Shown: positions 1-7,594 of the stretch, in pieces | Numbering within the stretch: the first letter of the stretch is position 1 | How the letters are laid out: each line of letters begins with the position of its first letter | Assembly: GCF_003347515.1 (NCBI RefSeq) | Contig: NZ_QEII01000298.1 | Coordinates: 1-64,000 of the forward strand | Direction of reading: 5' to 3' | Source of the DNA: Rhodoferax ferrireducens | GTDB lineage: Bacteria > Pseudomonadota > Gammaproteobacteria > Burkholderiales > Burkholderiaceae_C | DNA length: 64,000 nt | Position numbers and translations under genes: made by a program | Notes under the pieces: model-generated | The model's database searches: none | Seen by the model: the letters and a program-made list of their open reading frames with translations, nothing else | What the model was told of the DNA's origin: nothing

Positions 1-695
1 AGCCGCAGGTGGACGTGGCAACTGGTGCGATCGTGGGGGCGGAAGCCTTGCTGCGCTGGCATGACCCCGTGCTGGGCCACGTACCTCCAACAAGGTTCAT
101 ACCGGTGGCTGAAGCCACCGGTTTGATTTTGCCTTTGTCGGCCTGGGTGCTGGAGACAGCCTGCGCACAGATTGCGGCCTGGGCGCAGGCTGGCTCGCCT
201 TTGCGGGTTGCCATCAATGTTTCGGCTCAGCAGTTTCGTCAGCGCGATCTGCCGGAGCAAGTGCGCGCAGCGCTGGCGCGCACCGGTGCGAAGGCCCAAT
301 GGCTGGACATTGAAATCACCGAAACAGCGGCGATGACGCAGCCCGAGCAGGCGCGCGAACAGCTCAATGCGCTGGTGGCCTTGGGCTGTCGCGTAGCCCT
401 GGATGACTTTGGTACCGGCTATTCGTCACTCGCCTATCTCAAGGCCTTGCCGGTGAGCCAGCTCAAAATAGACAAAAGCTTCATGGACGGCATCCCGCAT
501 GACGCCAATGACGTTGCCATTTCCCGGGCCATCATTGCCTTGGCACAAAGTCTGGGACTAACGCTGGTGGCCGAGGGTGTGGAAACCGAGGCCCAGCTGG
601 CCTTCTTGCGCCAGTTCGGTTGTGAGGTGTACCAGGGCTGGCTGTTTGCCAAAGCGATGACGGCGAAGGATCTGACTAAACTACTACAAGCCTGA
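1..695 (+). CDS. EAL-domain c-di-GMP phosphodiesterase, C-terminal part (5' end outside window)
   Basis: The reading frame is open from the first bases, so the start lies upstream of the window. The visible part is a nearly complete EAL domain, which hydrolyses cyclic di-GMP to pGpG in the cytoplasm. The signature is GAEALLRW, followed by the loop ALDDFGTGYSSLAYLK, the metal/substrate motif KIDKSFM and VAEGVETEAQL near the end. All catalytic motifs look intact, so this is probably an active phosphodiesterase. Proteins of this kind usually carry PAS, GAF or GGDEF domains upstream, which cannot be seen here. It stops just before an IS6-family remnant, so it marks the left edge of a rearranged stretch. 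Confidence 0.9.
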   Translation, partial: PQVDVATGAIVGAEALLRWHDPVLGHVPPTRFIPVAEATGLILPLSAWVLETACAQIAAWAQAGSPLRVAINVSAQQFRQRDLPEQVRAALARTGAKAQWLDIEITETAAMTQPEQAREQLNALVALGCRVALDDFGTGYSSLAYLKALPVSQLKIDKSFMDGIPHDANDVAISRAIIALAQSLGLTLVAEGVETEAQLAFLRQFGCEVYQGWLFAKAMTAKDLTKLLQA

Positions 696-719
696 CTGAC
701 TCAGAGTGGGGATTCAAAT

Positions 720-797
720 GGGTTCTGTTGCAGAAAGCATAAACGACCATCCGTGCCAGGGAAGATCACCGTCGACAAGAGTGGCGCCAACACGAAC
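720..797 (+). mobile_element. Remnant of an IS6-family insertion sequence
   Basis: The segment starts with GGGTTCTGTTGCAGAAAGC, which matches the left end of the IS6-family element at 5149, and continues with TAAACGACC as that element does. It then jumps to a piece encoding the second catalytic motif (ITVDKSGAN), aligning with 5520-5570. Most of the transposase gene is missing, so this is an inactive deletion derivative. Its right border falls at about 797, where sequence of an unrelated ATPase gene begins. Confidence 0.65.
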
Positions 798-1066
798 TGG
801 ATTGCGCGGTGTTGGCAAGACCGTGCGCGCTTCTGAACGAAACCGAGCGGATGGCGAAAACTGCCGGTTGTCAAACGATCCTGATTGAAGCGCATGAGGT
901 CTTGCCGGTGCTCCCTGGTATGGCTGGCGAATCGAAGTCCTACGCCGAGCGATTGTTTAAATTCCCAGACATTGGGGCGCTGTCCGAGCTCGATGCGACC
1001 AAGGCATTGCGCGACCCTGCACGTCATGTCGGGCTTGAATTTGAGGATGATGCATCGGATGGATAG
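795..1066 (+). pseudogene. Decayed AAA-ATPase gene (P-loop fragment joined to C-terminal fragment)
   Basis: Two fragments of one ATPase family are recognisable. The first reads TGLRGVGKT, a Walker A, at about 796-822. Four extra bases (CGCG at 826-829) then shift the frame, after which LLNETERMAKTAGCQT continues in the second frame. At about 898 the frame jumps from IEAHE directly to LPGMAGESKSYAERLF, which in intact relatives lies roughly 100 or more residues further on, so the middle, including Walker B, is deleted. The usual length of such AAA ATPases is near 390 residues; fewer than 90 remain. The 5' end is replaced by IS6-family sequence. No function is expected. The family identification is from memory of conserved segments. 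Confidence 0.6.
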
Positions 1067-1104
1067 CGCCGCGGTTGGACGCCCGTTGGCCACAGAAGCC
1101 GACG

Positions 1105-2478
1105 CTACGGGCCGATGAAGGCGGCGAGCCTCAATCCCGGGCTCGCAGGCGCTGCGCTGAGGCGCCAGCCGTGTGCCGAGGCGATTTCCTTGCAGATGGC
1201 CAGCCCAAGTCCGGCGCCGACGTGCTGACGGTCGCGGCCGCGCCAGAAGCGATCGAAGATGAACGGCAGATCCTCCGCAGGCACTCCGGGACCCTGGTCT
1301 GTGATGGAGAACCCTGTGGCGGTAACCTCCAGCGCGATGACCCCGCCTTCGGGGCTGTGCTGGATCGCGTTCTCCAGGAGGTTCTTCAGCAGCGTGAACA
1401 GCGCCCCCCGATCTGCGTGCCAGTGATTGACGTCGTCGGCTACGCGAACGGCCAGATACACGCCGCGGCGCTCCGCGACGCGTGCCATGAACTCAAACAC
1501 ATCCTGCACTGTCGGTCGGGGATCGTGCGCCTCAATGCGAAAGCTCTGCAGCTCACTCACCTCTGCCAACAATAACAGCTGTTGCACCTGACGAGCCATG
1601 AGGTCGACGTCTCGCAACACGGCTGTATGATGCCCGTCCTTGGGCCCGAGCTCGATCTGTGCACGGATCAATGCAAGCGGCGTTTTCAACTCATGCGCTG
1701 CATGCGCCAGAAACTCTTGCTGAGTTTGGTATCCCTGCTCCAGCCGGTCCAATGCCTGGTTGAAGGCCTGGACCAGCGGCCGAATCTCGCGGGGCTGGGC
1801 TTCAGAATCAAGACGCGTATGCAATGTGCGCGGCGTGATGCTGCTTGCGGCCTCGGACGCGACTCGCAGGGGTTCGAGTGCCATTCGGAGCGTTAAATGC
1901 GTGGCAATCAGGAAGATCACCAGAAAGAGTGCGCAGGTCGCCGCCAAGCCCTGCGTCAGCGCAGACAGACCCACCGAGCGGCGCATCTGAAGCACCAGCC
2001 GGTCGCTCACCGCAAGCTGCACGTACCAGCGCTTGCCACCATGCTCTATGGGGACAGTCGCCGCGTGCAGGTCGACACCATCTCGTACGAACGCGAACGC
2101 CTCGACGTGCGGGTTGAAGTTGCCTTCGTCGGGCGCCAACGGGAGCGCGCCAGAGTCCTTCGGATACGCCACGCCACCTTGTGCGTCAAGAATCCGCAGG
2201 ATCACCTCCTTGCCCAGGCCCGTGAAGACCCAGCCTCCGATCTCGCGCTCGTCTACGCCGATGGGAGCACCGGTGTCATCAAACGCAATGTGCGTGGCCA
2301 CCGCTTCGGTGTGGTCCTTGATCCCGCTTTGCAGCATGTGCTTGCTGAATGGATTCAGCAGCAGGACGACTGTGACCGTCACCATCACGGCGCTCACGAG
2401 CATGCCCGCGATGAAAGTCGCCAGCAGACGAGCGCGCAGGCTGGACGGCCGGAGCAGCTCAGCGAAGGACATAGCCAT
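1105..2478 (-). CDS. Sensor histidine kinase of an OmpR-type two-component system
   Basis: Inner-membrane kinase of about 457 residues that should phosphorylate the regulator encoded just upstream. There is a membrane segment at about residues 18-42, a periplasmic sensor region of about 120 residues, a second membrane segment near 172-195, a HAMP-like linker, the phospho-acceptor box AAHELKTPL with His262, the N box NLLENAIQHSP, then DQGPGVP, FDRFWRG and GAGLGLAI. All kinase boxes are intact. The ATG at 2478 was chosen because it begins the hydrophilic N-terminus before the first membrane segment. It overlaps the end of the regulator gene by about 20 bases, suggesting translational coupling. 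The ligand is unknown. The adjacent mipA-like gene suggests an envelope signal such as metal or antimicrobial stress (inference). Confidence 0.9.
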   Translation of the reverse strand: MAMSFAELLRPSSLRARLLATFIAGMLVSAVMVTVTVVLLLNPFSKHMLQSGIKDHTEAVATHIAFDDTGAPIGVDEREIGGWVFTGLGKEVILRILDAQGGVAYPKDSGALPLAPDEGNFNPHVEAFAFVRDGVDLHAATVPIEHGGKRWYVQLAVSDRLVLQMRRSVGLSALTQGLAATCALFLVIFLIATHLTLRMALEPLRVASEAASSITPRTLHTRLDSEAQPREIRPLVQAFNQALDRLEQGYQTQQEFLAHAAHELKTPLALIRAQIELGPKDGHHTAVLRDVDLMARQVQQLLLLAEVSELQSFRIEAHDPRPTVQDVFEFMARVAERRGVYLAVRVADDVNHWHADRGALFTLLKNLLENAIQHSPEGGVIALEVTATGFSITDQGPGVPAEDLPFIFDRFWRGRDRQHVGAGLGLAICKEIASAHGWRLSAAPASPGLRLAAFIGP

Positions 2479-3127
2479 GGTTGCGGATGTTCGAGATCTG
2501 AAGTGTCGAGCCCACTGCCTGCAGCTTTCGCCGCAACCGGTGCAACGCGACATCTAGCGCGTTGGGCGTGACGGCTTCGGACAGACCCCACGCCGCAGCC
2601 TCCAATGCGCTCCTTCGTACCGGCTGCTCAGCGCGATGAATCAAGCAAAGCAGGATCTGCAACTCTGCCGGAGCCAACGAAACTGCGGAGTGTCCGCACC
2701 GAACGGTTCCCTCGTCAGGACGCACTTGAATGTCGCCGTGTCGCGGCTGCGCAGACCGCAGGTTGGCTGGCCGCCTCATGAGCGCCCGCACCCTGGCAAC
2801 CAGTTCTTCCATGGGGAAGGGCTTGGTGAGATAGTCGTCCGCACCCGACTCCAGGCCGTCGACGCGGTCGTGCAAGGCGTCCCGCGCCGTCAGCATCAGA
2901 CAAGGGATTCCGTTGCCGGCCGCTCTAAGACGCTTCACGAGTGAGAGGCCGTCACCGTCGGGTAGACCTCTGTCGATGACAACCGCCCCATAGTCGATCT
3001 CGCCAAGCGCGGCCCGGGCGGCCTCCACTCTGCCGAAGACATCGACCTCAATGCCTGCGGCTTGCAGGGAAATCCGGATCAGATCGGCCAGACGATCGTG
3101 GTCCTCGATCAGTGCAATGCGGTTCAT
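2459..3127 (-). CDS. OmpR/PhoB-family response regulator
   Basis: A 222-residue DNA-binding response regulator. The receiver domain has the acidic pair Glu8/Asp9, the phospho-acceptor Asp52 in VVIDRGLPDGDG, the conserved Thr in MLTARD and the Lys in YLTKPF. The C-terminal winged helix (about residues 125-222) ends in LHRLRRKLQ and ISNIRNHGYVLR, typical of the QseB/PmrA branch. The start at 3127 places MNRIALIEDH at the N-terminus as usual. It sits between its partner kinase (overlapping downstream) and the mipA-like gene upstream on the same strand. A tandem hexamer of the type bound by this subfamily lies before the mipA-like gene, so control of that gene is plausible (inference). Confidence 0.93.
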   Translation of the reverse strand: MNRIALIEDHDRLADLIRISLQAAGIEVDVFGRVEAARAALGEIDYGAVVIDRGLPDGDGLSLVKRLRAAGNGIPCLMLTARDALHDRVDGLESGADDYLTKPFPMEELVARVRALMRRPANLRSAQPRHGDIQVRPDEGTVRCGHSAVSLAPAELQILLCLIHRAEQPVRRSALEAAAWGLSEAVTPNALDVALHRLRRKLQAVGSTLQISNIRNHGYVLR

Positions 3128-3138
3128 GAATGTCGATT

Positions 3139-3777
3139 TTAGGACCGGTAGAGATAGCCAAGCGTCACCCGCGACGTGTTGTTTCTGCCAACGATCGGTC
3201 TTTTCTTGATTTCGTCTGGAAGCGCGGTGGCGCCCAGGTCCATGAACACCGTGTTGTGTTCGGTGAGTTGGTAGTCGGGCCGAAGGCCTGCTTCGGTCGC
3301 CATCGCGGCCGCGCCCACATAGGCCGGGCGGCCCGTCGAGACCTCGGACTCGCGTACGCCGAAGCAGTAGTCGACATACTTCGCGTCCATCCAATGCGCC
3401 TGAATGCGGGGCGTGATACCAAGGCTTTCCCACTGGAATCGCCGATCAATCTGCACTTGCAGTTTTTGCCCTTTGCTGTTCCCTGAGAGGTCAGCCACCC
3501 ATTCAGCGCTCAGCTTCGCAACAGGTGTCTTCCAGTCGACACCCAACCCTTCCCAAAGGCTGCTCTTGCGCTGGTCCATCCCAGCCAGGTAGGGCGAGTC
3601 GTTGGCCTCGTAGCCCGAATCCTCGTACTTCACCTTGAGGCCAGGAGAGAGCTCTCGGGAAGGCGTCAATGCAAAGTCGCCCAGTCGCAGTTCTGCGGTG
3701 GTGCCGGCAATCCGCAGCCAGCGGCTCTGATAGGAGACGATCGGGACTACATGCGCATGGGAAATGAGCGGCGGCAT
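3139..3777 (-). CDS. MipA/OmpV-family outer membrane protein, apparently lacking its N-terminus
   Basis: The 212-residue product matches the beta-barrel of the MipA/OmpV family: VVPIVSYQSRW near the start, GVRESEVSTGRPAYVGAAA in the second half, and a final strand TSRVTLGYLYRS. Family members are usually 250-280 residues and begin with a signal peptide and a first strand. Here translation from 3777 starts directly in the second strand, with no signal peptide. The in-frame sequence upstream does not supply one. Even so, the ATG has a fair ribosome binding site (CCGGAG, 6 bases away) and a possible promoter. The last residue is Ser rather than the usual terminal Phe. It could be a decaying gene or one rebuilt after a deletion. 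MipA-type proteins are often induced by metals or peptides through neighbouring two-component systems. Confidence 0.75.
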   Translation of the reverse strand: MPPLISHAHVVPIVSYQSRWLRIAGTTAELRLGDFALTPSRELSPGLKVKYEDSGYEANDSPYLAGMDQRKSSLWEGLGVDWKTPVAKLSAEWVADLSGNSKGQKLQVQIDRRFQWESLGITPRIQAHWMDAKYVDYCFGVRESEVSTGRPAYVGAAAMATEAGLRPDYQLTEHNTVFMDLGATALPDEIKKRPIVGRNNTSRVTLGYLYRS

Positions 3778-3799
3778 CGTGGACTCCGGTTTGTTGAGG

Positions 3800-3845
3800 G
3801 AGTCGCATTGTCCGATGTCCCGACTTACCGAAGCCTTACCGGGTT
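3800..3845 (-). promoter_or_regulatory. Candidate promoter with tandem response-regulator binding site for the mipA-like gene
   Basis: On the minus strand GGTAAG occurs twice as a direct repeat with an 11-bp period (complements at 3824-3829 and 3835-3840, read CTTACC-GAAGC-CTTACC on the plus strand). Eleven bases further downstream is GACAAT (3807-3812), a reasonable -10 box, so the repeat covers the -35 region. This geometry is typical of OmpR-family activators. The regulator is encoded next door. Site identity and direction are inferred from pattern only. Confidence 0.5.
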
Positions 3846-4052
3846 GGGTTCGTCTGGTGAGTTCCCGCAGGTCTGCAAGGCCCGGTCAGGTTGCCTTCCG
3901 GACGCCGCCGGCAAGTCGCGACAGGCTGGTGCCTGGGAAAAAAGACTGCATCGCCGCCCGGTAAGTATTCAGCAAGTCGATTGGCATCACGATGCGGGCT
4001 CGTCACTGCGCAAGCAGCGACGCTCGTCATAGTCATTTACCTGAGGTGTCAC

Positions 4053-4904
4053 ATGTCTTTACCTGTTTTTTTGATCGCTGCTGCCAGAAAGCGATTCCGG
4101 CAAGGCCGCGCTAGCGCGCCCCTATTGAACGTGGCGAACTCCGGCTTTGCTAGGAAAAAGGGGCGAACGGGCCCGTTGCTGGACGCACTGCTCCTGTCCA
4201 GCGCCTTGACCGCGGGCTGTGCGACCGTCCAGAACCCCGACCCGCTGGAGTCGGTCAACAGGAAGGTCTTTGCCGTTAACGAAGGACTGGACAAGGTCGT
4301 GCTTAAGCCAGTGGCGACGGCCTACAAGGCGGTCGTGCCGGAGCCGGCACGCAACGGCGTTTCCAACTTCTTTTCCAATCTCGGAGACCCATGGTCAGGT
4401 GTTAACTTGATGCTCCAAGGTCAGATCAAGGACGGCCTCTCCGACGTCGCACGGTTTGCAACGAATAGCACAGTCGGCCTCCTCGGCGTCATGGACGTCG
4501 CCAGTGGATGGGGCATGCCACGTCATGGTGAAAGCTTCGGCGGGACGTTGGGTGCCTGGGGGGTCGGAAGCGGAGCCTATCTCATGCTTCCGCTGATGGG
4601 TCCGTCCGATATGCGAAACCTCTTGGCATTGCCGGTCAACAGCCTTGGAAGTCCTCTGTCGAATGTCGCGGACGTTCCAGTCCGCAACAGCCTGACAGTA
4701 CTCAACATGGTTAACAAGCGCGGCAAGATGCTGGAGCCTGGCAGGCTTGTCGACGACATCGCGCTAGACAAATACGTCTTCGTAAGAGATGTATATCTTC
4801 AACGGAGCAAACGCGGCGGTGCAAACGGAGAATCCAACGAAGGATCCGTGGAAAACACCGGCACGGGCAGGGGCCGCGATGCGATGGGTTCGGCGGCGCC
4901 GTGA
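4053..4904 (+). CDS. mlaA: MlaA/VacJ-family outer membrane lipoprotein (phospholipid transport)
   Basis: A 283-residue lipoprotein of the MlaA (VacJ) family, the outer-membrane part of the Mla system that removes misplaced phospholipids from the outer leaflet. The lipobox is LTAGC near residue 52, followed by DPLESVNRKVFAVNEGLD, the family's opening helix, then NFFSNLGDPWSGVN, RFATNSTVGLLG and the GESFGGTLGAWGVGSGAYLM segment. The start at 4053 has a good ribosome binding site (TGAGGTG) 5 bases upstream. The N-terminus before the lipobox is longer and more basic than usual, so a later start is possible. No other mla genes are nearby; it is transcribed divergently from the mipA-like gene, so both may belong to an envelope-stress cluster (inference). 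Confidence 0.9.
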   Translation: MSLPVFLIAAARKRFRQGRASAPLLNVANSGFARKKGRTGPLLDALLLSSALTAGCATVQNPDPLESVNRKVFAVNEGLDKVVLKPVATAYKAVVPEPARNGVSNFFSNLGDPWSGVNLMLQGQIKDGLSDVARFATNSTVGLLGVMDVASGWGMPRHGESFGGTLGAWGVGSGAYLMLPLMGPSDMRNLLALPVNSLGSPLSNVADVPVRNSLTVLNMVNKRGKMLEPGRLVDDIALDKYVFVRDVYLQRSKRGGANGESNEGSVENTGTGRGRDAMGSAAP

Positions 4905-4960
4905 AGAAGACGTCCCAAAGGCGAGGCTGTACCTGCGACGGCTCCCGAACGGGATCGCCG

Positions 4961-5047
4961 CTACGACTTGCTCGACGTTGACTGTCGCGCCAACGAAAGT
5001 GCCACGAAGTCAACAAAGGCTCGGACACGCGCGGCGGAGGGTTCTGT
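4961..5047 (-). pseudogene. Possible C-terminal remnant of a LysR-type regulator gene
   Basis: On the minus strand a frame ends TEPSAARVRAFVDFVALSL followed by a short tail and a stop at 4961. The stretch ARVRAFVDF is typical of the last helix of LysR-type regulators. No effector-binding domain or helix-turn-helix can be read upstream; instead an IS6-family element starts about 100 bases away. If correct, this is the stump of a regulator gene removed by the insertion and later deletion. The assignment rests on fewer than 30 residues. Confidence 0.35.
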
Positions 5048-5148
5048 CGGGCTCTGTCTGGATTGGTGTTGAAAGTTTGTCTGCACTAGAGAGACCGTTC
5101 AACCTTGCCGCTGGGGAAGCAAAGATTTCAACAGCTAATCCAGACATA

Positions 5149-5876
5149 GCCTTCTGTTGCAATAAGCGTAAACGACAACCCAGCCCACGCTTGATTTCCG
5201 TATGAGTTCGATCAACAGCGCCTTGCCCAAGGTACTCATTCGGTTCTACTACGCCCTGGAAGTCATGCTCACCTGCGTGCGCTGGTATGCGGCCTATCCG
5301 CTAGGCTTGCGCCACATTGAGGAGATGATGCAGGAACGCGGTGTTTTCGTCGATCATGTCACGCTTCATCGCTGGGCGATCAAGGTTCTGCCGGTTCTGG
5401 CCGTCATGTTCCGCCGGCGCAAACGACCTATTGGTCTGAGCTGGCGCATGGACGAGACCTACATCAAGATTTCAGGCCAGTGGAAATATCTCTATCGCGC
5501 CATCAACCTGCACGACGTGCAAGGGAAGATCACCATCGACAAGAGTGCCGCCAACACGGCCACCATTGAAAGCGTCAAGGCCGACGCCTGTGTCGACATC
5601 CTGAGGCGCCAGAACAAGTATCTCAACCACATCGTCGAACAGGCCCCCCGGGCCATCAAGCGGATCCCCCGAGCGATGCTGCGATTCAAGTCGTTCTGCG
5701 GCGCCGGGATCATCATTGCGGGAATCGAGACCATGCACATGATTCGCAAGGGACAGTTGGATTACCCCGCTGGCCAACCCGTGTCTGCTGCCACCCAGTT
5801 CCACAGCCTCGCGGTTTGATCACAAGTCGAACCGTCCAGCTACTTTCGTCTCGACTCCACTTTCGCAACAAAACCC
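5149..5876 (+). mobile_element. IS6-family insertion sequence, internally deleted
   Basis: The right end at 5876 reads, inward on the minus strand, GGGTTTTGTTGCGAAAGT. The left end at 5149 reads GCCTTCTGTTGCAATAAG. These are imperfect inverted repeats carrying the TTGTTGC-like core common in IS6-family ends. The element is about 728 bp, shorter than intact relatives (about 790-880 bp), which agrees with a deletion inside the transposase gene. No convincing 8-bp target duplication is obvious at the borders, suggesting later rearrangement. It separates the mlaA region from the efflux cassette. Confidence 0.7.
5202..5819 (+). pseudogene. IS6-family transposase with internal deletion
   Basis: The 205-residue frame is clearly an IS6-family DDE transposase: an N-terminal helix-turn-helix region (VDHVTLHRWAIKVLPVL), first Asp in WRMDETYIKISGQWKYLYRA, second Asp in TIDKSAAN, Glu in NHIVEQAPRAIKR, and the terminal IETMHMIRKGQL. 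The two aspartates are only about 29 residues apart, whereas intact relatives have close to 57, so roughly 28 residues of the catalytic core are missing in frame. The usual VEQDHRAIKR also reads VEQAPRAIKR. Both changes argue for an inactive enzyme. The start ATG at 5202 follows the left repeat by about 50 bp. Confidence 0.8.
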
Positions 5877-5939
5877 GCTTTCCACCCATGACATTTAGCG
5901 GGATGGCTAACCACTAATGACCTTTCGTTCGTTACATGC

Positions 5940-6030
5940 TACATTAACAAATGACCGATTGTTCATTTGTGACACTTTATGGTGCTAGTTGCTCCCTTGA
6001 CTGGTATTGTGTACAGGCAGATATGACCAC
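5940..6030 (+). promoter_or_regulatory. Palindromic operator and candidate promoter of the efflux cassette
   Basis: A perfect inverted repeat ACAAATGA-N8-TCATTTGT spans 5947-5970, the size and symmetry expected for a TetR-type repressor. About 30 bases downstream, TTGACT (5997-6002) and GATATG (6020-6025) are 17 bases apart and form a plausible sigma-70 promoter. Transcription would begin near 6032 and run into the outer membrane factor gene. No TetR gene lies within the window beside it, so the repressor is either lost or encoded elsewhere. The remaining bases between the IS end (5876) and 5940 show no other clear signal. Confidence 0.5.
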
Positions 6031-6138
6031 TTCCCACCCCAAAGACATCCACCACTTCGCGGCGGTGACAGCAACCAAAGTGGTTCCCCTGCTGCCCTCG
6101 CGGTGGCTGCCCCCTCGCCCATGCACGGCCGACCGCGC

Positions 6139-7581
6139 ATGAAGGGCATGCAGCACTGGCGAGTCCCGCCTGTCATTGCCATCGCCGTCCTGCTGAGCGG
6201 ATGTGCCTTGCTGGCACCAACCCACGAGCGCCCCGCGCTGCCCGTGGCCGATCGCTACCCATATGCAATCGCCGAAGGCGTCACGGCACCCGCGCTGGAC
6301 TGGAAGGACTACTTTTTCGATGAGCAACTGCGTGGGTTGATCGCGCTGGCGCTGGAGCACAACCGCGACCTGCGCACTGCCGTACTACAGGTTCAGGAGG
6401 CGCGGGCACTCCATGGTATCCAGCGTGCCGAGCGCCTGCCCGGCATCAGCCTGGGCGCAGATGCGACCCGGGGCAGGACGCCCGGTGACCTGAGCCTGAG
6501 CGGCGAGCCCTCGACCGGTGGCAGTTACCAGATCGGTCTCGGCGTCAATGCCTGGGAACTGGACTTCTGGGGCCGTGTGCGCAACCTGCAGCAGGCGGTA
6601 TTGCAGGACTACCTCGCCACCGACCAGGCACGCCGCATCGTGCAACTGATGCTGGTCACCAATGTCGCCGACGGCTACTACCGGCTGCGCGAACTCGACG
6701 AGCGGATCGCGCTGGCCGACCGCATGATCGCCAGCCACGAAGAGACGCTGCGCATCTTCACCCGCCGCGTCGAGGTCGGCTCCACGTCCCGTCTCGATCT
6801 GATGCAGGTGCAGACGCTGCTGAGCCAAGCCCAATCGCTGGGGACGCAGCTCCACCAGGCCCGAGCCACGCAATCCCATGCGCTGACGCTGCTGGTCGGC
6901 GCGCCCTTCGATCTCAACCCCGCGCGAGGTTCGCTCGATGGCGCCGCACCCACACGCGCGCTCCAGCCCGGCCTGCCCTCTGATCTGCTGCTCCAGCGTC
7001 CGGACATCCTCGCCGCAGAACACCGGTTGCGGGCTGCGGAGGCCAACATCGGCGCGGCCCGCGCGGCGTTCTTCCCGCGAATCACGCTCACCGGCAGCGT
7101 CGGCACCGCCAGCGCGGAGCTGGACGGTTTGTTCGCCTCCGGTAGCCGCGCCTGGAGCTTCGCACCCAGCATTTCGCTGCCCATCTTCGATGGCGGGCGT
7201 CGCCGCGCCAGCCTGAACCTGGCCGAGGTGCGCCGCGACTTGACGGTGGCCCACTACGAGAGCACCGTGCAGACCGCATTCCGGGAGGTGTCCGACGCCC
7301 TGGCGTCCAGCCGGTGGCTGGCCCTGCAGGTCAGCATTCAGCAGAACTCGCTCGACGTTCAGACCGAGCGCGCGCGGCTGGCACGGCTGCGCTACGACAA
7401 CGGCGCGGCGGCCTTCCTGGAAGTGCTGGACGCGCAGCGCGAACTGCTCACCGGCGAACAGCAGCTCACCCAGACCCGCCGCGCGCTGATCTCGGCGCAC
7501 ATCGATCTCTACGCCGCCCTGGGCGGAGGCGCGCAGTCGCTGACTGCGGGCACTCCGGCGCCAGTGGACGCCGCCAACTGA
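6139..7581 (+). CDS. Outer membrane efflux lipoprotein, NodT/OprM family
   Basis: Outer membrane factor of about 480 residues that forms the exit duct of a tripartite efflux pump. From the ATG at 6139 it begins MKGMQHWRVPPVIAIAVLLSGC, a typical lipoprotein signal with lipobox LLSGC. Two copies of the OEP repeat follow, with family landmarks WELDFWGRVRN, LLLQRPDILAAEHRLRAAEANIGAARAAFFP and SISLPIFDGGRRRASL. An ATG at 6121 is in frame but adds only six residues; neither start has a strong ribosome binding site. The gene is first in a four-gene cassette with HlyD, RbbA-type and permease genes on the same strand, spaced 13 bases or less, so it very probably serves that exporter. Confidence 0.92.
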   Translation: MKGMQHWRVPPVIAIAVLLSGCALLAPTHERPALPVADRYPYAIAEGVTAPALDWKDYFFDEQLRGLIALALEHNRDLRTAVLQVQEARALHGIQRAERLPGISLGADATRGRTPGDLSLSGEPSTGGSYQIGLGVNAWELDFWGRVRNLQQAVLQDYLATDQARRIVQLMLVTNVADGYYRLRELDERIALADRMIASHEETLRIFTRRVEVGSTSRLDLMQVQTLLSQAQSLGTQLHQARATQSHALTLLVGAPFDLNPARGSLDGAAPTRALQPGLPSDLLLQRPDILAAEHRLRAAEANIGAARAAFFPRITLTGSVGTASAELDGLFASGSRAWSFAPSISLPIFDGGRRRASLNLAEVRRDLTVAHYESTVQTAFREVSDALASSRWLALQVSIQQNSLDVQTERARLARLRYDNGAAAFLEVLDAQRELLTGEQQLTQTRRALISAHIDLYAALGGGAQSLTAGTPAPVDAAN

Positions 7582-7594
7582 AGGCTATTCCCCC

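Noticed and set aside
6385-7500. Open frame of 371 codons on the minus strand opposite the outer membrane factor gene
   Set aside because: Shadow; no known domain.
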